From: Acinetobacter sp. ANC 4169
Lineage (GTDB): Bacteria; Pseudomonadota; Gammaproteobacteria; Pseudomonadales; Moraxellaceae
Assembly: GCF_002135355.1 (NCBI RefSeq)
Contig: NZ_NEGE01000014.1
Span: forward strand, 53,830-117,829
DNA: 64,000 nt
Direction of reading: 5' to 3'
The first letter of the stretch is position 1. The number at the start of each line of letters is the position of its first letter. A program made the position numbers and the translations under genes. Of this stretch, positions 37,431-46,404 are shown piece by piece. The notes beneath the pieces were generated by a model. It searched no databases, was not told where the DNA came from, and saw nothing but the letters and a program-made list of their open reading frames with translations.

Positions 37431-38137
37431 TGAAAGATATCTCACCTCTAATAGTACCGCCTCTAGTGCCAAATCTAGTAGTACCACCTCTAGTACCACC
37501 TAAATGTGATCTAACATCATTTCATTTTCTTGCAATTGAAGTAAATAATTTCTTATCAAGTCTTGAATGGATTTCATTTAATTATGTCGAAAAAGTTGCA
37601 TTCTTTAATTTATTGCTCAAAAGTTGGCATCAAATTCCTTGTTCTAGTCTTCCTAATGATGATGTGCTTCTAAAACATTTTTCAGGTGTAGGACAAAAAT
37701 GGGGAAAAATAAAAGAGAACGTTCTTTCTGGATGGGTGTTAGCTTCAGATGGGCGATATTATCACCCATATGTTGCAAAAAGAGCTTTGGAAGCATGGTT
37801 AATAAAATTAAATGCTTCGTTAGATGCAAATAAAGGTAATGAAAAACGTTGGAATGTATCAATCGATAGTTCTGAGTTATTAGCTGATTTAGAAGAAGCA
37901 TTGCAATGTTTAAAAATATTAAATCCAACATCTAAAACCTTAGAAAGTCATGTTTTAAAAGCAATAGTTCGCGCTAATAAACATATAGATAATTATGTAA
38001 ATTTATCGAGGGGCGATCCCAATATAAATAAACATAATCAAACTAAAAAAATATTAAATAAAAAAGAAGACATCAATGCTTCGTGGGAACGTAATGATCT
38101 GACTTCTCAAATTTTAGAAAGCAAAAGAAAGAATTAG
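37430..38137 (+). CDS. DUF1376 (YdaU)-like phage replication-region protein
   Basis: A 235-residue protein. The central part (about 25-125) shows the DUF1376 pattern: FNYVEKVAFFNLLLKSWHQ, then WGKIKENVLSGW and DGRYYHPYVAKRALEAW. DUF1376 proteins sit next to DnaC loaders in prophages and probably take part in replication. The N-terminus is unusual: a Pro/Val/Leu repeat (LIVPPLVPN, then LVVPPLVPPK) encoded by a repeated CCTCTAGTACCA-like unit. It lies between the HTH gene and the DnaC-like gene. Confidence 0.55.
   Translation: MKDISPLIVPPLVPNLVVPPLVPPKCDLTSFHFLAIEVNNFLSSLEWISFNYVEKVAFFNLLLKSWHQIPCSSLPNDDVLLKHFSGVGQKWGKIKENVLSGWVLASDGRYYHPYVAKRALEAWLIKLNASLDANKGNEKRWNVSIDSSELLADLEEALQCLKILNPTSKTLESHVLKAIVRANKHIDNYVNLSRGDPNINKHNQTKKILNKKEDINASWERNDLTSQILESKRKN
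37440..37501 (+). repeat. Short tandem repeat encoding PPLVP units
   Basis: Imperfect copies of CCTCTAGTACCACCT give the Pro-rich N-terminus of the DUF1376-like protein. Confidence 0.6.
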
Positions 38138-38147
38138 GAAGATGAAT

Positions 38148-38873
38148 ATGCCAAATAAATTTGATTACTGCGATAAGCATGAGTGCAATAAAGAATTAGT
38201 TTTTGAATGCAGATGGGTATGTAACAAATGTATATCAGAAAGCTTGAAAAATGGAAGCAATCAATATAAGGAAGATTTACGAAAGAAATTTCTAAGTATG
38301 AAAATTAAAAATGCTCAAATACCTCCAGATTTGAAAAATAAGGATTTAAATAATTTTATTATTAATGATGAAGAGGATGAAAAAATAGTTGATCTTGCAA
38401 AACGATATATGGAGCAAATATTAGAAAAGAAAACTCATTCAAATCTTATGATTACTGGGCCAACTGGAGTTGGAAAGTCACATATAGCTGTGGGTATTTT
38501 AAAGTATTGCTATGAACTAAATTATTTTAGGAATTCTGTTTGTTACTCAACTTCATTTGGATTGGCAAGTAAAGTTATTGCTACTTGGAAAAATCCTGAT
38601 TTGAATGAAGAAGATGTTCTTAAGGAATATTCGGAAATTGATCTTTTAGTTATTGATGATCTAGGTTATGACGACATGGGTAAAAAAGCTGAAATCATCA
38701 ATAAGATTATTTACCGTAGGCATGAAAATCAAAAAAGTACAATTATCACTTCTAACCTAAAATCCAATCAGGTGCTTGCATATATGGATAACCGAACTTG
38801 TTCACGATTTTTGTCATGTCTATATTCTGACATAAAAATTGATACTGAAGATTTTCGTTTGAAACGAATATAA
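38148..38873 (+). CDS. DnaC-like (IstB-type) AAA+ ATPase
   Basis: A 241-residue helicase-loader-like ATPase: Walker A GPTGVGKS (about residues 106-113), Walker B LLVIDDLGYDD, sensor ITSNL, and a terminal arginine-rich SRFLSCLYSD block. An N-terminal cysteine cluster (C-x4-C, then C-x2-C) suggests a zinc-binding module as in phage DnaC proteins. I start at 38148 because AGGA is 8 nt upstream; the ATG at 38142 is too close. It would load a replicative helicase at the element's origin. Confidence 0.85.
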   Translation: MPNKFDYCDKHECNKELVFECRWVCNKCISESLKNGSNQYKEDLRKKFLSMKIKNAQIPPDLKNKDLNNFIINDEEDEKIVDLAKRYMEQILEKKTHSNLMITGPTGVGKSHIAVGILKYCYELNYFRNSVCYSTSFGLASKVIATWKNPDLNEEDVLKEYSEIDLLVIDDLGYDDMGKKAEIINKIIYRRHENQKSTIITSNLKSNQVLAYMDNRTCSRFLSCLYSDIKIDTEDFRLKRI

Positions 38874-39144
38874 ATTTTGCAAATTTAGAATAGATATTAA
38901 GTTTGCAAAATCAATGAGTAAGTTGCCCATTTGTTCTTATTCCACTGGGACACTTTAATAATTCACCCGAAAAATTAAAGTGTCACTTAACCTGGACAAG
39001 ATTATCAAGATGGCCAATTATCTTTTTCGTTTTTTCCATTGATTCATTTATAGATTGTATGCATGTGCTTGATGGATCATCTGATCTAATAAACCTTTTA
39101 TCACAATCTTATCCTTCAAAATGATTTAACCAAAAGTTTAATTT

Positions 39145-40266
39145 ATGACTAAAAAAGCAGATTCAAATCAGATAAGTAATAGACGTTATGATGCTAAGTT
39201 ATGGGCGGAAATTCGCAGGTTTTATGAATCAGCAACCCATCCTAACTATGAAAAAATAAAAAGTATGATGTGTGCTGAATTTAATCTTGATACTTTTCCA
39301 TCACAACGCACTGTAGAGCGCCATGCTGCAAAAGAAAGATGGATTAGGTATGAAGATGAAATTATCAATAAAGTCGCTCCTAATAAGTACAGTGATGAAT
39401 TTTGGCTTTGTGTTAGAAGCGTTCATGAATCTAATCCTAAAACCACCTATAAGCGCCTAAAAGAATTAGTCCAAAATGAACTCAAGTGCAATAACTTTCC
39501 CTCGCAACAGGCTATAGCGAATAAGGCTAAACATGAGGGATGGGAAAGGTCAGACTCTTTATTAAAAAAAAGTGACGCTACCTTAAAAAAATTGATCCGC
39601 AGCGTCAAAAAAATAGAATCAAAAAATATTTTAAAGGAGGATTTAAATAATAAAGAAAATTTTGAAAATCAAAATCTTGGACATAGTGATACAGTTGTTG
39701 ACGTAGATGATTTTGACTTCATTAAAGAAATCGTAGAATGCGAAAAAGTTAATATCAAAAATCTATTCACAAATGCACAAGTACGACTTAAAAGTCAGGC
39801 TGAAGTGATTGTAAAATCACGAAAAAGAATGGCATTAAATAACGATTTTGGAGATCTTTTATACGATAAGCTGGTAATGATTTCTACCTTGCTTATGTCG
39901 GATAAGGTCAGGTGTACTTTTACCAAACCAATGATGAAGCAACTCAAAGACCAATTGAATACTTTGTGCCAAATTTTAGAAGTCTATAACAATTTTTCTT
40001 TCAATAGGCGTGAGAGTATTAAGTTTGAATTGTCCTTGTACGGTACACAGTTAGAAGACCTTAAAGACATGAATGATACGAAGCGTGGGAAGGATCTAAA
40101 TAATAATAAAGCCTATGAAGAACAGAAGTTGCATTTAGAAGCTGAGAAGGAACAGATAGCAGCACGTAGACGTTATATTGATTCAGGTGGACTAGAAGAA
40201 GAGGTAAATACTGAAATGGAACGGCGTATGAAAGAAGTGGAATCAGATGAGCATGATGCAGACTAG
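39145..40266 (+). CDS. Protein with two tandem HTH-like repeats, function unknown
   Basis: A 373-residue, highly charged protein. Residues ~12-70 and ~78-135 are related repeats (both have a W, a run of helices, then FPSQ and a second W near the end), like tandem HTH domains of small terminase or phage-encoded DNA-binding proteins. The C-terminal third is a long, charged, probably coiled-coil helix (about 300-373). It follows the DnaC-like gene by 270 bp and may belong to the same element. Function unknown. Confidence 0.6.
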   Translation: MTKKADSNQISNRRYDAKLWAEIRRFYESATHPNYEKIKSMMCAEFNLDTFPSQRTVERHAAKERWIRYEDEIINKVAPNKYSDEFWLCVRSVHESNPKTTYKRLKELVQNELKCNNFPSQQAIANKAKHEGWERSDSLLKKSDATLKKLIRSVKKIESKNILKEDLNNKENFENQNLGHSDTVVDVDDFDFIKEIVECEKVNIKNLFTNAQVRLKSQAEVIVKSRKRMALNNDFGDLLYDKLVMISTLLMSDKVRCTFTKPMMKQLKDQLNTLCQILEVYNNFSFNRRESIKFELSLYGTQLEDLKDMNDTKRGKDLNNNKAYEEQKLHLEAEKEQIAARRRYIDSGGLEEEVNTEMERRMKEVESDEHDAD

Positions 40267-40352
40267 TAGGTGGAATAGCTAAATATGGAAATTCTTTACT
40301 TTTGCGAATGAGTTTTTATCTGTAGCTTAAAAGTTTTTTTATTGATGGGTAG

Positions 40353-41411
40353 TTATTTCAAATAATACCAACGCCCATCAATTTTCGTTTCATGATCTAT
40401 TTTTACTTCAATTTTTTTGCTAAAAAGCATGTTTTCCTCATCACGTTCATAGTGAGCAAAATGGGCTCCTTGTATCGCATCACAATGAAAACAGCCGTTA
40501 GATAAATATGCTTCTCCACGTGTTTTACTAAGCCGTTTAATAACAAAGCCATACTGATATTGTTGTAATAGTTCAGGGTGGTTAATCAATTCGCTATGTG
40601 GTTGAGAGAGCTGTTCAATACTTAACCTTTCTATTTTTGTCAGTTTCTCTTCATGATGAATAAAATAATTAATGTCCATAATGAGGTTGGTGGGTCGTTT
40701 GCATTTCCAGCATTCAACGGTATTCATGGCTAATTGCATAAATCTGATTGAATTAGGTTTTAGAGAATATTGCACGGCACCCTTCATTAGAGATTCAAAG
40801 AACTGAATGAACTCTATTTCAACCAAATTATATGAATCACGACCTTCAAATGCTCCACTTGCAGTCAGTTGATAAGTTTCTTTATTCAGCCAAATCGAAA
40901 AAACAGGAAGTTCATAACTCTGGTAGTCTAAGACATCCCATTTGTTTTTCTGGGTCGTTCGCATAAACCAAACTGCTCGAATTCCTGAAGCAATATATTT
41001 TTCCTGACGGCGCTTTGTCTCCTCAATGCTTTGAGCAGACCACTGAATTTCTATGGCTATTTTGGCTTTATTTTTCTCAGCATAAATATCAGCGATCCAG
41101 ATTTCACCATTTGGCGTTTGCCCACGATATTCAGGAATTACAGTCCAGCCATTTTCGTGAAGATATTTTAAGATGAGATATTTACATAATTGATGTTCGC
41201 GACTTTCACCCGAGCTAAAATCACAACTACTGGAGGGATGATGCGCAAAAAATTGTGTTCCCAGTTTATTTTTCTTAGGAATCGCGGGTGTCTGGCAACA
41301 TGGCATAAACATGCTGAGGTTTTTATATTTATCTTTCAGTCTCATCCATTGCTCATCATTCAGCGTGAAACTGTAGATTTCTTTATTTTCAATAATACTG
41401 AGAAAGCCCAT
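40353..41411 (-). CDS. CoiA-like nuclease
   Basis: A 352-residue protein of the competence-protein-CoiA family. An N-terminal cysteine-containing module (FMPCCQTPAIPKK, FFAHHPSSSC) precedes a restriction-type core (WIADIYAEKNKAKIAIEIQWS) that contains the D-(E/Q)xQ pattern of the PD-(D/E)xK fold. A cysteine-rich C-terminal segment (CWKCKRP, CFHCDAI) is probably another zinc site. CoiA-like proteins in defence islands are candidate nucleases. It is transcribed away from the type I system. Confidence 0.8.
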   Translation of the reverse strand: MGFLSIIENKEIYSFTLNDEQWMRLKDKYKNLSMFMPCCQTPAIPKKNKLGTQFFAHHPSSSCDFSSGESREHQLCKYLILKYLHENGWTVIPEYRGQTPNGEIWIADIYAEKNKAKIAIEIQWSAQSIEETKRRQEKYIASGIRAVWFMRTTQKNKWDVLDYQSYELPVFSIWLNKETYQLTASGAFEGRDSYNLVEIEFIQFFESLMKGAVQYSLKPNSIRFMQLAMNTVECWKCKRPTNLIMDINYFIHHEEKLTKIERLSIEQLSQPHSELINHPELLQQYQYGFVIKRLSKTRGEAYLSNGCFHCDAIQGAHFAHYERDEENMLFSKKIEVKIDHETKIDGRWYYLK

Positions 41412-41462
41412 TGTTATACTAAATAATCATCTTTTGCCCCATTTTAATGCTAGTAAAATCCT

Positions 41463-41491
41463 TTGTAAATCAGGCACAATGAAACTATAAA
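41463..41491 (+). promoter_or_regulatory. Likely promoter of the hsd operon
   Basis: TTGTAA (-35) and TATAAA (-10) with a 17-bp spacer, ~40 bp before hsdM. Confidence 0.55.
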
Positions 41492-41531
41492 TTTCAAGTT
41501 TTTATAGCCTGAGCGCTAGCGGTATTTTTTA

Positions 41532-43859
41532 ATGACAAATAATAATTTTTCACAAGTAGCAGCTTTTATCTGGTCGGTTGCCGATCTCCTGCGTGGTGAC
41601 TTCAAACAATCGCAATATGGTCGTGTGATTTTACCGTTTACGCTGTTGCGCCGTTTAGAGTGTGTACTTGAAGCCAGTAAGGCAGATGTATTGGCAGCCA
41701 ATGAAAAAGTGAAACTCATGCCACTGCCAGAAGAAGCCAAAGAAAAAATGCTGCTGAAGGCAACCAATGGCCTGTCATTTTTTAATACCTCCGAGCTGGA
41801 TTTAGGCAGCCTAGGTCAAAAAGATATTCGTTCAAACCTCAATACTTATATTCAAAACTTCTCCAAAGATGCACGTGAAATCTTTGAACACTTCAAGTTC
41901 GATGAATTTATTGGTCTCCTGGATGATGCCAACTTGCTTTACAAAGTCGTTCAATATTTTTCAGACCCTAAAATTGATCTCAGCCCAAAAAATATATCTA
42001 ACCATGAAATGGGCTTAGTGTTTGAAGAGCTGATCCGCCGTTTTGCCGAAGGTTCAAATGAAACTGCAGGGGAACACTTTACCCCACGTGACATCGTTCG
42101 TTTAACCACAGGTCTGGTATTCAGTAAGGATGATGATGTGCTGAGTGGTGACGGTATTATTCGGACCATTTACGATCCTACGGCGGGTACGGGTGGATTT
42201 TTATCCTCAGGTTCAGAATATGTGTATGAGCATAATCCTGATGCGGTGATGCGCGTTTTTGGTCAGGAGTTAAACCCAGAGTCTTATGCGATCTGTAAAG
42301 CAGACATGCTGATTAAAGGTCAGGACGTGCGTAATATCAAATTGGGTAATACGCTATCCAATGACCAGTTGGCCTATGAGAAGTTTGACTACATGCTATC
42401 GAATCCGCCATTTGGGGTGGACTGGAAAAAGATCGAATCAGATATTAAAGACGAGCATGAGCAAAAAGGCTTTGAAGGGCGTTTTGGTGCAGGCTTGCCA
42501 CGTGTATCGGATGGTTCTTTGCTGTTCCTGATGCATCTGATCAGCAAGATGCGCAATAAAGACGACAGCACGGCGCAAGGCAGTCGTATTGGTATTATCT
42601 TGAATGGTTCACCATTGTTTACAGGCAGTGCGGGCAGTGGTGAAAGTGAAATCCGCCGTTATATTTTAGAAGCAGATTTGTTGGAAGTGATTATCGCGCT
42701 ACCCACCGATATGTTCTATAACACCGGTATTGCGACTTATGTTTGGGTACTCAGCAATAAAAAAGAGACTCAACGTAAGGGCAAAGTACAGCTGATTGAT
42801 GGTAGTAACCTGTACAGCAAAATGCGTAAGTCGCTTGGCTCTAAACGTAATGAAATGAGCGAAGATGATATCGCGATGATTACCCGCAGTTATGGTGACT
42901 TTGAAGTGACAGATGCGCGTGAACTGGATAAACCCGCAGAGGTTAAATCTAATCGTGGTCGTCAATCGGCTAATCCTAAAAATGAAGCTGCTAAAACCTT
43001 TTCTAGCAAAATCTTTAACAGTTACGAGTTTGGCTACCGCCGTGTGACTATTGAACGTCCTTTACGTTTATCGGCTCAGGTGAGTGATGACGCCGTCGCA
43101 TCGTTACGTTTTGCGCCGAAGCCATTTAATGCCGTGATGCAAAAGGTCTATGCGCAATACGTTACGAACTGGACAGAAGACAGCTATGGTCAGCTTGATG
43201 AGTTTGACGTGGAAATCCGTGCGCTGATTAAAGCTGAATTTAGCGAGCTGAAAGAAAAAGATATCAAAACTGTGCTTGAGCCAAAACTGTGGTTAGAACA
43301 GCGTAACTTATTAAACAAAGCGAAATGTTTACAAGCCAAGATTGGTACGGCGCAATGTGATGACTTTAATGCCTTTGATGATGTACTCAAGCAAGCCTTA
43401 AAAGATGCCAATGTGAAGCTTGAAACCAAAGAGAAGAAGCAATTTATTGATGCCATTACTTGGAAGAATGCCGATGCTGAGCCTGTCATCAATAAAGTGG
43501 TGAAAGGTTCTGAAAATCCGCTTTATGGTCAGTTTAGTTATAAAGGCAAAGTGGTTGAGTTTGTGCAGGATGGGGATTTGCGTGATGCGGAGAACATTGC
43601 GCTTGACCCAAGCCAAAGCACGATAGATTTAATCGAGTCTTACTTTAAGCGTGAAGTTCAACCGCACGTCGCTGATGCATGGATCAATGCTGATAAGCGT
43701 GATGCTCAAGATGCTGAAATTGGCATTGTCGGTTATGAGATTCCGTTTAACCGTCATTTTTATGTGTATGAGCCGCCACGTGACTTAGCGGAAATTGATG
43801 CGGATTTAGATGCGGTCAGCCGTGAAATTATGGCACTTCTACAAGAGGTGCATTCTTAA
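41532..43859 (+). CDS. hsdM: Type I restriction-modification DNA methyltransferase subunit
   Basis: A 775-residue adenine methyltransferase: N-terminal HsdM helical domain ([20 protein letters not shown]), SAM motif TAGTGGF (about 217-223), and catalytic NPPFG (about 290-294). Typical HsdM has ~500 residues; the extra C-terminal ~250 include a charged region and end with a coiled coil that probably binds HsdS. With HsdS it modifies the target site; with HsdR it forms the restriction complex. Its stop overlaps the hsdS start (TAATG). The sequence is more GC-rich than the islands on either side. Confidence 0.95.
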   Translation: MTNNNFSQVAAFIWSVADLLRGDFKQSQYGRVILPFTLLRRLECVLEASKADVLAANEKVKLMPLPEEAKEKMLLKATNGLSFFNTSELDLGSLGQKDIRSNLNTYIQNFSKDAREIFEHFKFDEFIGLLDDANLLYKVVQYFSDPKIDLSPKNISNHEMGLVFEELIRRFAEGSNETAGEHFTPRDIVRLTTGLVFSKDDDVLSGDGIIRTIYDPTAGTGGFLSSGSEYVYEHNPDAVMRVFGQELNPESYAICKADMLIKGQDVRNIKLGNTLSNDQLAYEKFDYMLSNPPFGVDWKKIESDIKDEHEQKGFEGRFGAGLPRVSDGSLLFLMHLISKMRNKDDSTAQGSRIGIILNGSPLFTGSAGSGESEIRRYILEADLLEVIIALPTDMFYNTGIATYVWVLSNKKETQRKGKVQLIDGSNLYSKMRKSLGSKRNEMSEDDIAMITRSYGDFEVTDARELDKPAEVKSNRGRQSANPKNEAAKTFSSKIFNSYEFGYRRVTIERPLRLSAQVSDDAVASLRFAPKPFNAVMQKVYAQYVTNWTEDSYGQLDEFDVEIRALIKAEFSELKEKDIKTVLEPKLWLEQRNLLNKAKCLQAKIGTAQCDDFNAFDDVLKQALKDANVKLETKEKKQFIDAITWKNADAEPVINKVVKGSENPLYGQFSYKGKVVEFVQDGDLRDAENIALDPSQSTIDLIESYFKREVQPHVADAWINADKRDAQDAEIGIVGYEIPFNRHFYVYEPPRDLAEIDADLDAVSREIMALLQEVHS

Positions 43860-45265
43860 TGGCGAAGTATCAAAAATATGCTGAGTATCAAGATTCAGGT
43901 ATTGAATGGTTAGGTGAAATTCCTAATCATTGGGCAATGAGCAAATTAAGATATCTATTTGATTTTAGTAAAGGCTTATCTATCACAAAAGAGAATCTTC
44001 AAGATGAAGGTATTCCATGTGTGAACTATGGTGAAGTCCATTCTAAATATGGGTTCGAAGTTAATCCTAAAAAACATCCATTAAAATATGTGAGTGAAAA
44101 CTACTTAAAAACATCAGAAAATGCGCTTTTGAATATTGGAGATTTTATTTTTGCTGATACTTCAGAGGATTTGAAAGGTTCGGGAAATTTTACGCATTTA
44201 GTAGGTGATGAGCAGATATTTGCAGGCTATCACACGGTTATTGCTCGTCCCCACAATGCAAATTCTAGTAGGTTTTATGCTTATTTGTTTGATTCGAAGG
44301 AATTTCGCTCTCAAATTCAATTAGCAGTGAAAGGCGTTAAGGTATTCAGTATTACACAAGCAATGTTGAGATCGGCTGATGCTTGGCTTCCATCAACAGA
44401 TGAACAAGTAAAAATCGCCAATTTCCTCGACCATGAAACCGTACAAATTGACACCTTAATTGCCAAACAAGAAAAGCTGATTGAACTGCTTAAAGAAAAG
44501 CGTCAGGCGGTGATTAGCCATGCGGTGACTAAAGGTTTAAATCCTGATGTCGCTATGAAAGATTCAGGTGTGGAATGGTTAGGGCAAGTGCCTGAGCATT
44601 GGAGGATTACACCTCTAAAGTACCAAGTAGAAACCATTAATGGTTTTGGATTTAGCTCTAATGACTTTTGTGATGAAGGCGTGCCATTCATCCGTGCGGG
44701 TAATATTAAGAAAAAAAGTATCACTAATGTAGAAATTTTCTTGCCTCAAAAAGTTGTCAATAAATATAAGCGAGTAATTTTATCTTCTGGGGATGTAGTG
44801 ATTAGTATGGTTGGGAGTGATCCAACAATTAAAGAGTCTGCCGTTGGTCAAGTAGGTATTATTCCCACTGATTATGAAGGTGCTGTACCAAATCAAAATA
44901 TTGTTATTCTTAGAGAAAAAGGTTGTAATTTATTAAAAAAATATCTTTTTTATAGTCTTTGCAGTACTGCATACCGTACTCATTTAGATATTTTTAGCCA
45001 TAAACTAGCAAATCAGGCAATTATTAGTTCTTCATTAATCATTAGTGCAAAATTTATGATGCCTAGCTTAGAAGAGCAATTAGAAATTATAAATTATTTG
45101 GATAAACAATTAGTGACGATTGACCAAATGATGTTGAAAGCTCAATCAGCCATTCAACTCATGCAAGAACGCCGTACAGCCCTTATTTCCTCTGCGGTCA
45201 CAGGCAAGATTAACGTAGGCAAATGGCAACACCCCAATGAGGCGAAAATGGGGTTAAGCTCGTGA
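43859..45265 (+). CDS. hsdS: Type I restriction-modification specificity subunit
   Basis: A 468-residue protein with two target-recognition domains, each opened by a matching block (DSGIEWLGEIPNHW at residue ~12, DSGVEWLGQVPEHW at ~230). Each half ends in a conserved helical spacer (LIAKQEKLIELLKEKRQAVI, and MLKAQSAIQLMQERRTALI). The two domains are AT-richer than the spacers, as expected for modules swapped by recombination. The target sequence cannot be read off. Confidence 0.93.
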   Translation: MAKYQKYAEYQDSGIEWLGEIPNHWAMSKLRYLFDFSKGLSITKENLQDEGIPCVNYGEVHSKYGFEVNPKKHPLKYVSENYLKTSENALLNIGDFIFADTSEDLKGSGNFTHLVGDEQIFAGYHTVIARPHNANSSRFYAYLFDSKEFRSQIQLAVKGVKVFSITQAMLRSADAWLPSTDEQVKIANFLDHETVQIDTLIAKQEKLIELLKEKRQAVISHAVTKGLNPDVAMKDSGVEWLGQVPEHWRITPLKYQVETINGFGFSSNDFCDEGVPFIRAGNIKKKSITNVEIFLPQKVVNKYKRVILSSGDVVISMVGSDPTIKESAVGQVGIIPTDYEGAVPNQNIVILREKGCNLLKKYLFYSLCSTAYRTHLDIFSHKLANQAIISSSLIISAKFMMPSLEEQLEIINYLDKQLVTIDQMMLKAQSAIQLMQERRTALISSAVTGKINVGKWQHPNEAKMGLSS

Positions 45266-45452
45266 GTATGCTGAGCTGCCTCAAACCAATGCGTACTCCA
45301 GCAGATACAAAAAATCATTGCATAAATAATTGCAATGATTCACTATATGCTCAACAACACCCGACAAGGCTAGGCAAGCAATTGCATCCTCAAACTGTCG
45401 GGTTACTTGTTTCTGGAGCCCTAAAAAATATAAAAATCAGGGCAAGCCATCT
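45266..45452 (+). ncRNA. Candidate structured RNA between hsdS and the AbiF-like gene
   Basis: The 187 nt between the stop of hsdS and the start of the AbiF-like gene fold into a row of stems: GTATGCTG (45266-45273) with CAGC-AG-ATAC (45299-45308); AATCATTGCA (45313-45322) with TGCAATGATT (45331-45340), 10 perfect bp; ACCCGACA (45359-45366) with TGTCGGGT (45396-45403), 8 perfect bp; GCCCT with AGGGC (45418-45443). From memory, AbiF proteins have been reported with an upstream structured RNA that acts as an antitoxin-like partner; this region fits that position. The same DNA also holds a 64-codon frame, which I consider less likely to be translated. Confidence 0.6.
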
Positions 45453-46370
45453 ATGAAATCTTTTAACAAGCCTGCCAAAACCTTTGCTGAACAAATCGAG
45501 TTATTAAAAGCGCGTGGTATGCAATTTGCCAATGAGCAAGATGCACAATTTTACCTAGAGCAAATCAATTATTATCGCTTAGGTGCCTACTGGCTTCCGT
45601 TTGAATACACCCATTCACCACATTGCTTTAAACCAGATACCAGTTTTGAACAGGTGTTAGCGCTGTATGTATTTGATCGTGAATTAAGGTTACTTATCCT
45701 GGATGCCATAGAACGCCTGGAAGTTGCCGTTCGTACCCGTTTTGCCTATGAATTGGCACATCGGCATGGTTGTCACGCCTATCTGCAAGGGCAATATTTT
45801 AAACCCACCTTTAGATGGCAAAGCTTACTCGAATCACTGAAAACTGAAGTGTCCCGGGCAGATGAAGTCTTTATAGAACACTATAAACGTACTTATGATG
45901 ATCCTGAATTACCACCGATTTGGGCAACCTGCGAAGTCATGAGTTTTGGGCAACTGTCCAAGTGGTATCAGCTCTTGGCACCGATTCAGACACGTAAAGC
46001 CATTTCCAGTCATTTTGATTGCGATGAAAAACAGTTTGAAGGCTTATTGCAGCATTTTGTCTACTTAAGAAATACCTGTGCTCATCATTCAAGACTATGG
46101 AACCGTAAATTTACCAAAACCATCGCCAAGCCGCGCAGTAAGCCGATGGGGCTTCGGGTGCAATGCAATTTTGAAAATACCAACGCATCAGATCGAAAAA
46201 TTTATAACAGTCTGGTATTTCTACTCTATTTCATGGACAAAATCGCTCCGCAGCATACATGGCGTAAACGTCTGGTTGATCTGCTTTTGACACATCACAA
46301 CATATCAAAAACAGCGATGGGCTTCCCTGAAGATTGGCAAAGCTATCCAGTTTGGCAAATAGAACAGTAA
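45453..46370 (+). CDS. AbiF/AbiD (Abi_2) family HEPN abortive-infection protein
   Basis: A 305-residue protein of the Abi_2 family. Diagnostic blocks: an N-terminal YLEQINYYRLGAYWLPF, VFDRELRLLILDAIERLEVA, PPIWATCEVMSFGQLSKWYQ, and the HEPN ribonuclease motif RNTCAH (R206-x4-H211) within YLRNTCAHHSRLWNRKF. Family members kill or arrest phage-infected cells, probably by RNA cleavage. It sits between hsdS and hsdR and shares the hsd transcript. It is preceded by the stem-rich candidate RNA. Confidence 0.9.
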   Translation: MKSFNKPAKTFAEQIELLKARGMQFANEQDAQFYLEQINYYRLGAYWLPFEYTHSPHCFKPDTSFEQVLALYVFDRELRLLILDAIERLEVAVRTRFAYELAHRHGCHAYLQGQYFKPTFRWQSLLESLKTEVSRADEVFIEHYKRTYDDPELPPIWATCEVMSFGQLSKWYQLLAPIQTRKAISSHFDCDEKQFEGLLQHFVYLRNTCAHHSRLWNRKFTKTIAKPRSKPMGLRVQCNFENTNASDRKIYNSLVFLLYFMDKIAPQHTWRKRLVDLLLTHHNISKTAMGFPEDWQSYPVWQIEQ

Positions 46371-46404
46371 TAAAGAAATTTGAGTATTTAGGGGTAGGGG
46401 AAAC

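Noticed and set aside
45262..45456. 64-codon frame between hsdS and the AbiF-like gene that overlaps both neighbours by 4 bp (GTGA and ATGA)
   Set aside because: Although the overlaps resemble translational coupling, the sequence is occupied by several perfect stems, has no ribosome-binding site and gives a peptide of no recognisable type. I favour a structured RNA.
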